64,000 bases of DNA from Conexibacter sp. DBS9H8 (GTDB lineage Bacteria; Actinomycetota; Thermoleophilia; Solirubrobacterales; Solirubrobacteraceae). Where the stretch lies: NCBI RefSeq assembly GCF_023330685.1, contig NZ_CP097128.1:3348001-3412000 (forward strand). Direction: 5' to 3'. This document shows, one piece after another, positions 24,198 through 32,021 of the stretch. Position numbers and translations under genes: made by a program. The notes beneath the pieces are model-generated. The model was not told the DNA's origin, ran no database searches, and was given only the letters and a program-made list of their open reading frames with translations. The stretch's first letter is position 1. Each line of letters begins with the position of its first letter.

Positions 24198-24224
24198 GAC
24201 AGGCCACAGGCGCCCGAGGATTCA
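24198..24224 (-). promoter_or_regulatory. ECF-type promoter of the second disulfide reductase
   Basis: On the minus strand, TGAATCCTC (24224-24216), 15 nt, then GTC (24200-24198). The ATG of the reductase is 60 nt further on. Confidence 0.7.
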
Positions 24225-24921
24225 CGCCGCGCGCGCCGACCCTGCAGCCGTAGCTACATTCGCGACGCGACGCGCAATCCTGTCGCGATCGTTGAACGTC
24301 CCTCGTTTGCGCGCGGAAGTCGGGCACGCATGGGGCCGGTACCTGCAACATCCCAGCAGGTCACGAGCGAGCCGCAGCAGAAGATCCGCGCCACGCCAGC
24401 CGCGCTGGCGCTCTGGAACAAACCGCCGGCGACGAGTCTCGCCGCCGCACGAAAGCAAGAGCCTCACGACCGCCGGCCAGTTCCCTCCTCCTCAGCAGCG
24501 CAACCGGCGCCGTCATCGGGCAGGTCGTCGTCGCGACCGTCGACTTGGAGTCGCGCGTTTTCACGAAACCAGGGCGTGCGTCACAGGCAGTTGCCGGACA
24601 GACCCGGAGACCCGCAAATTCTGGGAGCAGGTCTGAGGCTGCGGTTCCGGTCGCACCTGCTCAGCGCGGCCAGCAGGGCCGAGACGCTAGGCGCGACGTG
24701 CCGCTGCGCTGCCTAGGTAAATGGCCGTAGCGTCCCCGTTGGTGGCGCTTACGCATCCGCCCAAGTCCGAGCGTCCGAGCGTGGCATCCCGCGCAATCGC
24801 AGTCGTGTTCTCGGCGCGCGACGGCTCGCTATCGGGTTGCCAAGAACGCTATCGCGAGCGCCATCGCAGCGGCAGGGCCGCCGTTTTCGGCCACGGGCGG
24901 GCAGGCGATTCGGATCGCAGG
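24225..24921. other. intergenic region, no gene supported
   Basis: About 700 bp between the ECF regulon and an APH-like gene, both on the minus strand. Open frames on either strand are Arg/Ala/Ser-rich without recognisable domains. It may be decayed DNA marking a junction between two cargo blocks. Confidence 0.4.
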
Positions 24922-25887
24922 TTAGGTGCGCGAGACGAGCAGCTCCGCGGGCGGGGCGCTATGGCAGTCCAGCACGGTGGTGGGTGCGACAGTCCGCGCG
25001 AGTGTGAGCGCGTCGTGGATGCTCTGCTGCGACCATCCCGGCTGGTCGAGCTTGTCCAGGAGCTCGTCCACGGCCAGCGGCCACGCCCACTGCCAGATGC
25101 GCTGCGTCGGATAGTCGAGGGCGTCGGCGAGTTCCGTTGTCCGGTGACGGAGCGCGTCGGGATTGCCGTCATGCTCGGAGAGGATCCAACAGGCGGCGTC
25201 GTAGCCCGGGTCACCGACCGCCGCCGGGCTGTCGATCGCGATCAGGTCGTCATCTGAGCGCAGGATGTTGCGCGCCTCGAAGTCGCCGTGCACGAGCACT
25301 GGTCGAGGCCACGACCCGCACAGCCGCTCGACGCTGGCCGCGGCGTCCGCGACCAGGCGGTCCGGCAGCGGGCTCGGGAGGGGACGGTTAGCAGTGAGAC
25401 GTGACTGCCAGTGCGCCGCCAGGCGGTCGATGAGTTGCGGCGCGTGCGCGGGCGGTCGCTCGACGTGCAGGTGAAGGCGGCTCAGCAGCCCGGCGACCCC
25501 GCGAGCGCTGAGCTCGCCCTGCGTGGGGGCGCGTCCTGGCACGTGGCGCAGGAGCAGTGCCGGCGCCGTGAGGTCGTGGCAGAGCAGGGTCGGTACGGCG
25601 CGACCGTCGCGCGCGAGCAGCCCGGCGATCTCAGCGCGACCCTCGGCGGCCTGTGGGACGACCTTGAACACAACCGGCTGACCGTGGCGTACCCCGGATG
25701 CGACATAGGCGCTCCATCCGTCGTCGAGCGTCGCTTGCAGCTCAACGTCCCAATCGCGACACAGTCGGGCGACCAGGTCCGGCAGGCCGTCAATCCACGG
25801 ACCGATCCCTTCACCGATGAGGCCAAGGAACTGGGTTCGCAGCCGGTCAGGTAGCGGCGGGAGCACGCTTCTGACGATACGCGCCAC
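24922..25887 (-). CDS. aminoglycoside phosphotransferase-like kinase
   Basis: A 321-residue APH-fold protein. The catalytic loop LVHGDFEARNILR and metal-binding AIDSPAAVGDPGYDAACW are both intact (the latter reads DSPAAVGDP where APH(6) has DPKGLVGDP). The N-lobe lysine is in PVVFKVVPQAAEGRAE. The substrate is unknown: an antibiotic, nucleoside or small metabolite. It is distinct from the APH-like gene at 4038-4937, whose catalytic loop has lost the His. It lies 63 bp downstream of the mer operon's last gene, on the same strand, and could be co-transcribed. Confidence 0.75.
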   Translation of the reverse strand: MARIVRSVLPPLPDRLRTQFLGLIGEGIGPWIDGLPDLVARLCRDWDVELQATLDDGWSAYVASGVRHGQPVVFKVVPQAAEGRAEIAGLLARDGRAVPTLLCHDLTAPALLLRHVPGRAPTQGELSARGVAGLLSRLHLHVERPPAHAPQLIDRLAAHWQSRLTANRPLPSPLPDRLVADAAASVERLCGSWPRPVLVHGDFEARNILRSDDDLIAIDSPAAVGDPGYDAACWILSEHDGNPDALRHRTTELADALDYPTQRIWQWAWPLAVDELLDKLDQPGWSQQSIHDALTLARTVAPTTVLDCHSAPPAELLVSRT

Positions 25888-25950
25888 CCCGCCAGGGCCG
25901 TCAGCGCCGTTCCCAATCGCGACACCAGACCCCGACTCGGCTGGTGTCTG

Positions 25951-26430
25951 TCAGCTCTGGTAGCTGCCGGTGGCTCTGACGGCGTTGGTGCCGTGTCGTG
26001 TTCGCCAGTACGCCTCGAAAGCGGCTGCGATGACGAGTATCGCGATGAACACGGCCCCTTCGTTTCGGTGGATGAGGCTGTGGCCGACGGCGAGCTCTGC
26101 GGTCTCGAAGAGACCGAGCGCGGCCCACCCGGTGCCGCTGATGATGCAGTGCGCCTCTCGGCAGCGCCAGAAGTTCAGCAGGCAATAGCCGCTCGCGACG
26201 AGGGTGGTCGCGGCGCCGAGGACGAGGCCGGGTGTGGTCGGCAGCTGGCCGGCGGCGCTAATGCCGACGGCGATCACGATGAAGAACGCGCAGCGCCAAG
26301 CGCCGGTCGGCAGCACCCGGTCAATCAAGCGCTTCACGCCGGTGTCCGCGCTCAGGCGCGGCGGTGAACAGAAGACTCCTCGCGACCGTCCGCTGGCGCG
26401 GCCCGCAGGCTGTGTGGCTGGCCTGGTCAT
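25951..26430 (-). CDS. polytopic membrane protein of the organomercurial operon, CREAHC motif
   Basis: A protein of up to 159 residues. After a basic N-terminus come four hydrophobic segments (FFIVIAVGISAAGQL, VLGAATTLVASGYCLLNF, GWAALGLFETAELAVG, AVFIAILVIAAAFEAYW). Between the second and third lies WRCREAHCIISGTGW, a Cys-x3-His-Cys cluster at the membrane face that could bind Hg(II) or organomercury. It is not a recognisable MerT, MerC, MerE or MerF. ATG 26430 overlaps the preceding stop (ATGA), so it is the fourth gene of merR-merB-thioredoxin-like. A transport role is an inference. Confidence 0.6.
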   Translation of the reverse strand: MTRPATQPAGRASGRSRGVFCSPPRLSADTGVKRLIDRVLPTGAWRCAFFIVIAVGISAAGQLPTTPGLVLGAATTLVASGYCLLNFWRCREAHCIISGTGWAALGLFETAELAVGHSLIHRNEGAVFIAILVIAAAFEAYWRTRHGTNAVRATGSYQS

Positions 26431-26753
26431 CGTGCTTGCTCAGGGATCGAGGCGGCTGCGAGCGCGGCGACGATCTGCTCCTCGGTGGGTAGGTCCAGAC
26501 GGCAGGACGGTCCTGCTGCAGGGGTTCGGCCGGTGACGTCGATGCCGCCGACCAGAAGCGTCGGCGAGGGGTATGGCCCTTCGACCTCTTCGATCGTCAC
26601 TCGGACATCCGTGTTAGAGAGACTGTGTCTGAGTGTGGCTCTGACCCGTTCCACGAGCGGGCAGTCCGGCACGTGAAGCAGCCGGATTTGAACGGGAGGC
26701 GCGGTCTGGCCCGGATCGTCGCTCTCGAGGAGCGCTGGGGGCGCGCCGCTCAT
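26427..26753 (-). CDS. thioredoxin-like protein of the merB operon
   Basis: A 108-residue protein: VQIRLLHVPDCPLVERVRATLR, then VEGPYPSPTLLVGGIDVTGR. It shares the fold and layout of 21495-21821, with one N-terminal cysteine (DCPL) where thioredoxins have CxxC and a second in PSCRLDLPTEEQI. Such proteins occur next to alkylmercury lyase genes and may accept or deliver thiol-bound mercury. ATGA overlaps at both ends couple it to merB and to the membrane protein. Confidence 0.7.
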   Translation of the reverse strand: MSGAPPALLESDDPGQTAPPVQIRLLHVPDCPLVERVRATLRHSLSNTDVRVTIEEVEGPYPSPTLLVGGIDVTGRTPAAGPSCRLDLPTEEQIVAALAAASIPEQAR

Positions 26754-27382
26754 CTTGCCCTCGCCGGTTGTGGCAGCCAGCCCAGCTGCTCGATGTCGCG
26801 GCGGGATTGCTCGAACGCATCAGCGACCGCGAGAACACGTCCGTCCGGGTGCTCGCTGACCCAGTCACTAGCGGCCCCGTCAGAGGCGAAGAAATGCCCG
26901 TGATCGCAGACGTTGCGCCTGAGGTCCGTGATCAGGGAGGGGTTGAACAGTTGCGAGACGACAGCCGCCGGCGGGTCGATGGACGCCACTGCGCTCGGGG
27001 TCAGCTCGATCCGAATCGGGATCGAGGTCGTCGGGCAGTTCGACTCCGCGACCGCTGGCTCTCCCAGAATATGTGTGAACAGCAGCGTGTCGGTAGCGCA
27101 AAACGTGTACAGGACACGGCCCGCGACGCTGTACCGATGGGCGGTCGGCCGCAGCGTCAGGCCGAACCCCACGAGCCGCCCGTGCTCGTCCCAATCGGTC
27201 CCCGGCTGATCCCGCAGCATCCGCTCGACGTCGCCGACCGGCAGTGACGCGGTGTCGGCAAGCTCCTGGATCGAGACAGGCGCGCCCTTGGCGATCGCAC
27301 GAACCAGGTGGGGAACAACGTCAAACCCGGGCAGCTCGGATCCGAAGCTGGCGACCTCGTCGTGGTGCGTCTCAACAGTCAT
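26750..27382 (-). CDS. merB: alkylmercury lyase
   Basis: A 210-residue enzyme that cleaves the carbon-mercury bond of organomercurials to Hg(II). The catalytic set is visible: Cys95 and Asp98 in TFCATDTLLF, and Cys159 in RRNVCDHGHFFASDGA, at nearly the same positions as Cys96, Asp99 and Cys159 of the well-studied MerB. An N-terminal helical domain (residues 20-75) precedes the catalytic core. The start overlaps the merR end by 11 nt. No merA is seen in the window, so the released Hg(II) must be handled otherwise or by a gene elsewhere. Confidence 0.9.
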   Translation of the reverse strand: MTVETHHDEVASFGSELPGFDVVPHLVRAIAKGAPVSIQELADTASLPVGDVERMLRDQPGTDWDEHGRLVGFGLTLRPTAHRYSVAGRVLYTFCATDTLLFTHILGEPAVAESNCPTTSIPIRIELTPSAVASIDPPAAVVSQLFNPSLITDLRRNVCDHGHFFASDGAASDWVSEHPDGRVLAVADAFEQSRRDIEQLGWLPQPARAR

Positions 27383-27794
27383 CGTTAGTACCTCCAGGCT
27401 GGTCTTCGGTTTCGATTGCGTGCAGCAGCGGGCATTCGCGGCGGTCGCGGGGCAGGGCGCAGGTGTCGATCAATCGCAGCAGCGAGTCGCGCATAGTGGT
27501 GATGCTCGCGAGCTTCTGATCAAGCTCGGCGACCTTGGCGCCCGCAAGCTCGCGCGCGGCCTCGCAGCTCGCCGGCCCTCCCGCTGAGAGCTCCAGCAAC
27601 GTGTCGATCTCCTCGAGGCTGAACCCGAGCTTCTGCGCACGGCGTACAAACCGCACGATCTGAACGGCGTCAGGGCCGTAGGCACGGTAGCCCGAGTCGA
27701 GTCGCTCGGGCTCCGGCAGCAGACCCCGGCGCTCGTAATAGCGGAGAGTTTGGACGTTGACGCCGGCCCGTTCGGCGAGCTCGGAGCTGCGCAT
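27372..27794 (-). CDS. merR: mercury-responsive MerR regulator
   Basis: A 140-residue MerR protein with a winged helix (RSSELAERAGVNVQTLRYYE), a coiled-coil dimer helix and the three Hg-binding cysteines: Cys77, Cys112 and Cys121. Their spacing (35 and 9 residues) is identical to Cys82, Cys117 and Cys126 of Tn501 MerR. ATG 27794 is chosen over TTG 27797. The promoter's -10 element ends 6 nt before it, so translation is probably leaderless. It is first gene of merR-merB-thioredoxin-like-membrane protein and controls its own operon. Confidence 0.9.
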   Translation of the reverse strand: MRSSELAERAGVNVQTLRYYERRGLLPEPERLDSGYRAYGPDAVQIVRFVRRAQKLGFSLEEIDTLLELSAGGPASCEAARELAGAKVAELDQKLASITTMRDSLLRLIDTCALPRDRRECPLLHAIETEDQPGGTNDDC

Positions 27795-27800
27795 CAACGC

Positions 27801-27831
27801 AGCCTAACCCTGTACCTGGGTACCGAGTCAA
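27801..27831 (-). promoter_or_regulatory. MerR-type promoter/operator with 19-bp spacer
   Basis: On the minus strand, TTGACT (27831-27826), a 19-bp spacer holding the dyad GTACCCAGGTAC, and TAGGCT (27806-27801). A 19-bp spacer with a dyad between the elements is the hallmark of MerR-activated promoters. The -35 element touches the 3' end of the neighbouring membrane-protein gene. Confidence 0.8.
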
Positions 27832-28127
27832 GGGCTATCGGCCGCGCCGGCCGAACGCGGTCGGGTCGAGGCCTTCGACGCCATCGTCGCGCTGAACGGC
27901 GGCTCGCTGTCAGCGGCCGGTGGACGGAGCTCCAGGAAGCGCTTGACCGCGACGGCAGCCCAGATCGCCTCGATGATCCCGAACGGCCAAGTCCCTGCGA
28001 GAAATCCGTAGCTGCTCGACAGCACGCAGCCACCCGCGAACGCCAGCACGAACCGCCGTCCGCGGCGCTCGAGCGCGTACATCGCCATCATGAACGTCAC
28101 CGCACACGCACCGAACAGCGTCAGCAT
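27828..28127 (-). CDS. small membrane protein, unknown function
   Basis: A 99-residue protein with two to three hydrophobic segments (MLTLFGACAVTFMMAMYAL, FVLAFAGGCVLSSSYGFLAG, GIIEAIWAAVAVKRFLEL) and a polar C-terminal tail. The pattern of short helices with GGC and the conserved-looking WPFGIIEAIWA is like small hypothetical membrane proteins in actinobacteria. It lies immediately upstream of the merR promoter, on the same strand, and its last codons overlap that promoter's -35 element. Confidence 0.55.
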   Translation of the reverse strand: MLTLFGACAVTFMMAMYALERRGRRFVLAFAGGCVLSSSYGFLAGTWPFGIIEAIWAAVAVKRFLELRPPAADSEPPFSATMASKASTRPRSAGAADSP

Positions 28128-28216
28128 CGTGCTCTCAGGCTACGCGACCCCTGCCGGGACGCGATATCGCAAGCGTGCGCGTCTGGCCGGTCGCTCCCCG
28201 ACCGTTCCGGGCCGCC

Positions 28217-28504
28217 TCAACTCCGCAGCAGCACGCCGAGCAGCGCGGCGCGAAACCGTCGCTCGGCGCGCAGCCGCGCGCGACCCGCTGGCGTCACCTC
28301 GTACCCGCGCCCTGAACGGTCACGCGCGCTACGAACCAGGCCGGCGTGCTCACAACGGCGCAGAGCCTCGTGCAGCAACGCGTCACCCGCCGGCTCCGGC
28401 CTCAGAGCGACGACCTGCCGCGCCGTCTGCCGGGAGCGAAGCGCGCCACGATGGACCGCCTCGATCACCGAGAACTGCACCCATCCGAGCGGCTCGCTCT
28501 CCAT
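28217..28504 (-). CDS. PadR-like winged-helix regulator
   Basis: A 95-residue protein with a winged-helix pattern: RQTARQVVALRPEPAGDALLHEALRRCEHAGLVRSARD, then GRGYEVTPAGRARLRAERRF. The layout (helix, recognition helix, wing ending in ..Y.VTP.G) is that of PadR/MarR-type single-domain regulators. It may control the small membrane-protein gene 89 bp downstream. ATG 28504 is the only good start. Confidence 0.55.
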   Translation of the reverse strand: MESEPLGWVQFSVIEAVHRGALRSRQTARQVVALRPEPAGDALLHEALRRCEHAGLVRSARDRSGRGYEVTPAGRARLRAERRFRAALLGVLLRS

Positions 28505-28650
28505 CCACCGAGTCTACGACCTCGCCAACGCAGAGATCCGTCCCTGCCTGGCGCCTCGAAGCACACTGTGCATCCGCCGAGGTGCGCGGTCGATCGTCGG
28601 AAATGGAATCCGCCTGGCACATCTCCCGGAAGCGCCTGGAATCCTGCGCA

Positions 28651-29019
28651 CGAGTGTTCAGGAGCCGCCAGATGGTTGGACTTGCCCGAGCGCCGCGCGG
28701 ACAGGCCTCCAGGAGAAGCCGCCATCCGTGACGGTGATCGACTCCTCCCCTTCGAGCACCACCGCGCCAGCCCGTCGCAGCAAAGCCAGATTCGTCGGGT
28801 GAGCCGGGTGGGCTGCAAGCGCCGCCTTGCAATACGTCGCCACCACGATCGGCACCCCGAGCCCCAGCATCTCGTTGAGCAGCCCCAAGGCGAGGGAATC
28901 GTTGATCCCAGCCGCCCACTTGTTCAGCGTGTTGAACGTCGCCGGCGCGACAAGCAGCGCATCGGCTGTCGGCAGTTCGTCGGCCTCATCGGGCCTCCGA
29001 GGCCGAACTCGCACCTGGT
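28651..29019 (+). repeat. 369-bp direct repeat, left copy
   Basis: This stretch matches 35878-36246 with one base difference that I can find (C at 28664, T at 35891) and no gaps, at an offset of 7,227 bp. It contains the 3' two-thirds of a flavoprotein gene. The intact gene is at the right copy, so this left copy is a partial duplicate. Confidence 0.9.
28658..29014 (-). pseudogene. flavoprotein gene, 5'-truncated duplicate
   Basis: The remaining 118 codons are almost identical to residues 63-180 of the intact protein at 35885-36427. The first ~62 codons, which would form the N-terminal flavin-binding strand and helix, are missing because the repeat ends at 29019. One change is visible at the C-terminus (Gly in place of Asp two residues from the end). 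It is unlikely to make a working enzyme. Upstream of the junction, a 50-codon minus-strand reading (VEIIASALVRSLAPLSDAAR) may be another gene fragment cut by the same event. Confidence 0.8.
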
Positions 29020-29282
29020 CGCGCGGTCGCGCCGTGGGCCGCCAGCCAGCCGACCAGCTGCCCGGCGATCAGGGCTGGGCCGATGGCGGTAGTGTCGGTG
29101 AGCATGCGCGCTGCGTCTGAGAGCGGCGCGAGGGAGCGCACGAGCGCGCTCGCGATGATCTCGACGCGCATCAGAGCGTTCGGCGAGTGCGGCCGCCAGC
29201 CATGTGGTGTCCGCGTTCGCGGAGGCCTGTGGGAGCGGCGGCTGTGCGTACCTGTGAGGTCGGATCGTGAACAGCGAGGTCT

Positions 29283-30008
29283 CTACGAACCGGCGCAGCA
29301 GTCGTCATTGCAGCCGTCAGCCCGAGCGTCCAGCCCCGGGACCGCGTGGCAGTCGCACTCCTCGCCGCGCCACAACTCCAGGCCCTCTCTAGCCGCGACG
29401 GCGGCGATCGCTAGGGCCGCGAGCGGGTCAATCCAGGCGACACCGGCACCGGCGGCGATCACGGCGACCAACGCGGCAAGCGCCTGCGCGGCGCACAGCA
29501 GGTTCTGGATCCCTTCTCCTGCGGTCGCGCCCGAGTCAAGCCGCCGCCCGAGTCGCAGCTTTGCGGACCCCAGCAACGGCATCAGCAGGATGCTTGAGGC
29601 GGTCAGCGCGATCGCGAACGGCGCGGCGTTGGCGCGGGTGCCGTTGATCAGCCGGTCGACCGCCTCGTAGAGGAAGTACGGAGTGAGCAGGAAGAAGCTC
29701 GCGGCGACCAACCGTTGCGCGCGGCTCTCGGCGTGCTCTGAGAGCTTGCGGCGGCCGGTGAAGCGCCAGATCACGATCGCTGAGGCGAGCCCTTCGACCG
29801 CCGATGACGCTGCCCAGGTCAGCACGCTGATCGAGTTGGCGTCGATTCCTGCGAGCAGGCCGAGCGCGCCCTCGAGCGTCATCCAGAAGAGGCTCGCCCA
29901 TGCCAGCAGCTTCGCCTGCCGCGCGGAGCGCACCCATCCGTGATCGCGTCCCGGCCCGGGTTCTACGGGTACCGCCGGGAGCGCGGCCGGCGCCGTCGGC
30001 GGACTCAC
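29283..30008 (-). CDS. cation diffusion facilitator-like efflux protein
   Basis: A 241-residue membrane protein with about six hydrophobic segments (LLAWASLFWMTLEGALGLLAG, SVLTWAASSAVEGLASAIVIW, FAIALTASSILLMPLLG, LLCAAQALAALVAVIAAG, AALAIAAVAAREGLELW). It resembles small CDF-type transporters that export divalent metals. The C-terminus is cysteine-rich (EECDCH, CNDDCC), a probable soft-metal site. GTG 30008 overlaps the stop of the CadC-type repressor gene (GTGA), so regulator and exporter are coupled. Substrate is likely Cd, Zn, Pb or similar, judged from the regulator. Confidence 0.75.
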   Translation of the reverse strand: MSPPTAPAALPAVPVEPGPGRDHGWVRSARQAKLLAWASLFWMTLEGALGLLAGIDANSISVLTWAASSAVEGLASAIVIWRFTGRRKLSEHAESRAQRLVAASFFLLTPYFLYEAVDRLINGTRANAAPFAIALTASSILLMPLLGSAKLRLGRRLDSGATAGEGIQNLLCAAQALAALVAVIAAGAGVAWIDPLAALAIAAVAAREGLELWRGEECDCHAVPGLDARADGCNDDCCAGS

Positions 30009-30364
30009 CGCGCGGCCTTCGCGTCCGCGACGGTGATCGCGTCAAGCAGCCGCTCGCCGCGCGAGGTCAGCGAATAGAAGACCATCTTGCCTTCCCGGCG
30101 GGAGACGAGGAGCCCGGCGGCGCGCAGCAGACGGGCGTGGTGGGAGACGAGCTTGTCCGAGCGCTCACACACCCACGCCAGATCGCAGACGCACAACTCG
30201 CCGCCATCACGTAAGGCCAGCGCGACCGCCAGCCGGGTCGGGTCGGCCAGCGCCTTCGCGACCCGAGCGGCCAGCTCAAGCTCGGCGATCGGCCGGCGGG
30301 AACGGCGCAGCGCTTCCGCGCGCGGGAGGTCCATGCACAGCAGCTCGCACGTGTCCTTATCCAC
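30005..30364 (-). CDS. CadC/CmtR-type ArsR-family metal repressor
   Basis: A 119-residue winged-helix repressor. It has N-terminal Cys6 and Cys10 (DTCELLCMD) and Cys58-x-Cys60 in GELCVCDLAWVC at the start of the recognition helix region, the same four positions as the Cd/Pb/Zn site of CadC (Cys7, Cys11, Cys58, Cys60). SHHARLLRAAGLLVSRREGKMVFYSL is the DNA-binding helix and wing. GTG 30364 has no ribosome site; TAGAAT (30376-30371) lies 6 nt upstream and could be a -10 element for a leaderless mRNA. ACGTTCGCACGGACGT-like words nearby may be the operator. Confidence 0.85.
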   Translation of the reverse strand: MDKDTCELLCMDLPRAEALRRSRRPIAELELAARVAKALADPTRLAVALALRDGGELCVCDLAWVCERSDKLVSHHARLLRAAGLLVSRREGKMVFYSLTSRGERLLDAITVADAKAAR

Positions 30365-30474
30365 ACGCTCATTCTAACGTCCGTGCGAACGTGCGTGTAG
30401 CGGTTGCGCTGCACGGGTCGACCAGCGCCCACGGGCGCGGTGGGGCCACGGCCAGTGGGCCGGTGGCGTCGGAG

Positions 30475-31674
30475 TCAGGCCGCGTGGGGTGAGCCGTGAG
30501 CGTGCTTGCCCATCGGCTTGTTCATCATCCTCAGCATTGGGAGCCCGCCGCCTATGCGGAAGTAGCGGGCGACCAGGATCGCTGCGAGCGTCAGGAAGAG
30601 GACGTTTAGCACCGTGGTGTAGTCGAGCGTCACGCTCGCCTGGATCACCTTGGCATGGCGTGCGCCGGTGGGGACCAGGCCGGCGGCGTTGAAGATCAGG
30701 TCGACGATCAGGCCGGCGGCGGCCATCGTGGCGTAGAAGGTGATGAGCAGGAAGGCGGCTACGTGGCGGCCGTAGTACTTGCGGTAGATGTTGAGGATCG
30801 GGAGGATGATCAGGTCGGCGAAGATGAACGCCAGCACGCCCCCGAAGCTGATGCCACCGTTCCAGAGCACGGCGGCGAGCGGCACATTGCCGACCGAGCA
30901 GACGAACGAGATGATCGCGACCAGCGGTCCGATCAGCGGGCCCCAGATCGTGGAGAGGACGCCGTGGTGCTGGAGGAACAGGCCGCGCCAGAACGAGTCG
31001 GGGACCCATGCGGCGAGCGCGCCGGCGATCAGCAGGCCGCCGAAGATGTCCATCCACACGGCTCCCCAGTCCATGACGAAGTAGTTGCTGGTCGCCGTGA
31101 AGCCGTCCGCCGAGCGCAGCCGCTGCCAGATCGTGCCGCTGTCGCCGACGCTCATGTCCATCTCGGCATGGCCCTCCATGCGGCCGAGGACGCCGCGGTT
31201 GGCCTCTGAGCGTGCCGCCTGCACGATCGAGGGCTTCAGGAAGCGCCGGAAGAGCAGCGCCATCAGCGCGATCATGATCGGTCCGCCGAGGAACTCGCCG
31301 GCGGTGAACTGCCAGCCGATCAGGACCGCGAGGATGATCCCGAGCTCGACTACGAGGTTGGTCGAGGCGAACTGGAACGCCATCGCGGAGGTGAAGTCGG
31401 CGCCGCGGCGGAAGAGAGATCGCGCGAGCGCGACCGAGGCGTAGGAGCAGGAGGATGAAGCTGCCCCCAGGCCAGAGGCGATCGCGAGCGTCCTCGGCGA
31501 GTCGTCGGGCAGCAGCTCTCGCATCTGGCGTTTGCTGACGACCGCCTGCACGGCAGCGGAGAGCGCGAAGCCGAGGATCAGCGCCCAGAGGATCTCCCAG
31601 AACATCCCGAACGAGAACGACAGCGCGTCCCCGACGTGCGAGATCAGTGTCGTTGCGAACCGCGGCGTGCTCAT
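30475..31674 (-). CDS. ArsP-like permease (DUF318/PF03773 family)
   Basis: A 399-residue membrane protein with about ten hydrophobic segments. The family hallmark GAASSSCSYASVALARSLFRRGADFTSA is present, as is ...FVCSVGNVPLAAVLW with a second Cys in the equivalent position of the other half. Relatives export organoarsenicals (ArsP) or are of unknown substrate. The His/Met-rich C-terminus (MLRMMNKPMGKHAHGSPHAA) hints at copper binding. It is last in copZ-copA-csoR-permease, 35 bp after csoR, so a role in copper or another CsoR-controlled stress is an inference. Confidence 0.75.
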   Translation of the reverse strand: MSTPRFATTLISHVGDALSFSFGMFWEILWALILGFALSAAVQAVVSKRQMRELLPDDSPRTLAIASGLGAASSSCSYASVALARSLFRRGADFTSAMAFQFASTNLVVELGIILAVLIGWQFTAGEFLGGPIMIALMALLFRRFLKPSIVQAARSEANRGVLGRMEGHAEMDMSVGDSGTIWQRLRSADGFTATSNYFVMDWGAVWMDIFGGLLIAGALAAWVPDSFWRGLFLQHHGVLSTIWGPLIGPLVAIISFVCSVGNVPLAAVLWNGGISFGGVLAFIFADLIILPILNIYRKYYGRHVAAFLLITFYATMAAAGLIVDLIFNAAGLVPTGARHAKVIQASVTLDYTTVLNVLFLTLAAILVARYFRIGGGLPMLRMMNKPMGKHAHGSPHAA

Positions 31675-31709
31675 CGTTCGGGCGCCCTGTTGCTCACTTG
31701 GTGTGACCG

Positions 31710-32021
31710 CTAGCGGCTGCGGGTGAAGCGGTGGACGGCGTCGAGCAGCTCGCGGCTCTTCTCAGCGGCGACCTCTTCGTCGCCAGATGCCAGTGCTCCG
31801 GCCACGCAGTGGTTGACGTGCTGGTCGAGAATCTTGAAAGCGACGGACTCCAGCGCGGTGGTGATCGCCGAGATCTGGGTGATGATGTCGATGCAGTAGC
31901 GGTCGTCGTTGACCATCTTCTCGATTCCGCGGACCTGCCCCTCGATGCGGTGCAGCCGCTTGGCGAGCGCCTCCTTCTCAGCCGTGTAGCCGTAGGTTGG
32001 CGTCGTGGCTATGTCCGTCAC
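31710..32021 (-). CDS. csoR: copper-sensing repressor
   Basis: A 103-residue CsoR/DUF156 protein that releases DNA on binding Cu(I). The ligand set Cys43-x24-His68-x3-Cys72 (RYCIDI and QHVNHC) is intact, as is the helix [26 protein letters not shown] 32021 overlaps the copA stop (GTGA). Operator-like dyads lie upstream of copZ at 34444-34481, consistent with self-repression of the whole operon. Confidence 0.9.
   Translation of the reverse strand: MTDIATTPTYGYTAEKEALAKRLHRIEGQVRGIEKMVNDDRYCIDIITQISAITTALESVAFKILDQHVNHCVAGALASGDEEVAAEKSRELLDAVHRFTRSR

Noticed and set aside
27750..28802. 350-codon plus-strand ORF
   Set aside because: It is antisense to merR, the small membrane-protein gene and the PadR-like gene; its sequence is Arg/Ser-rich without domains.
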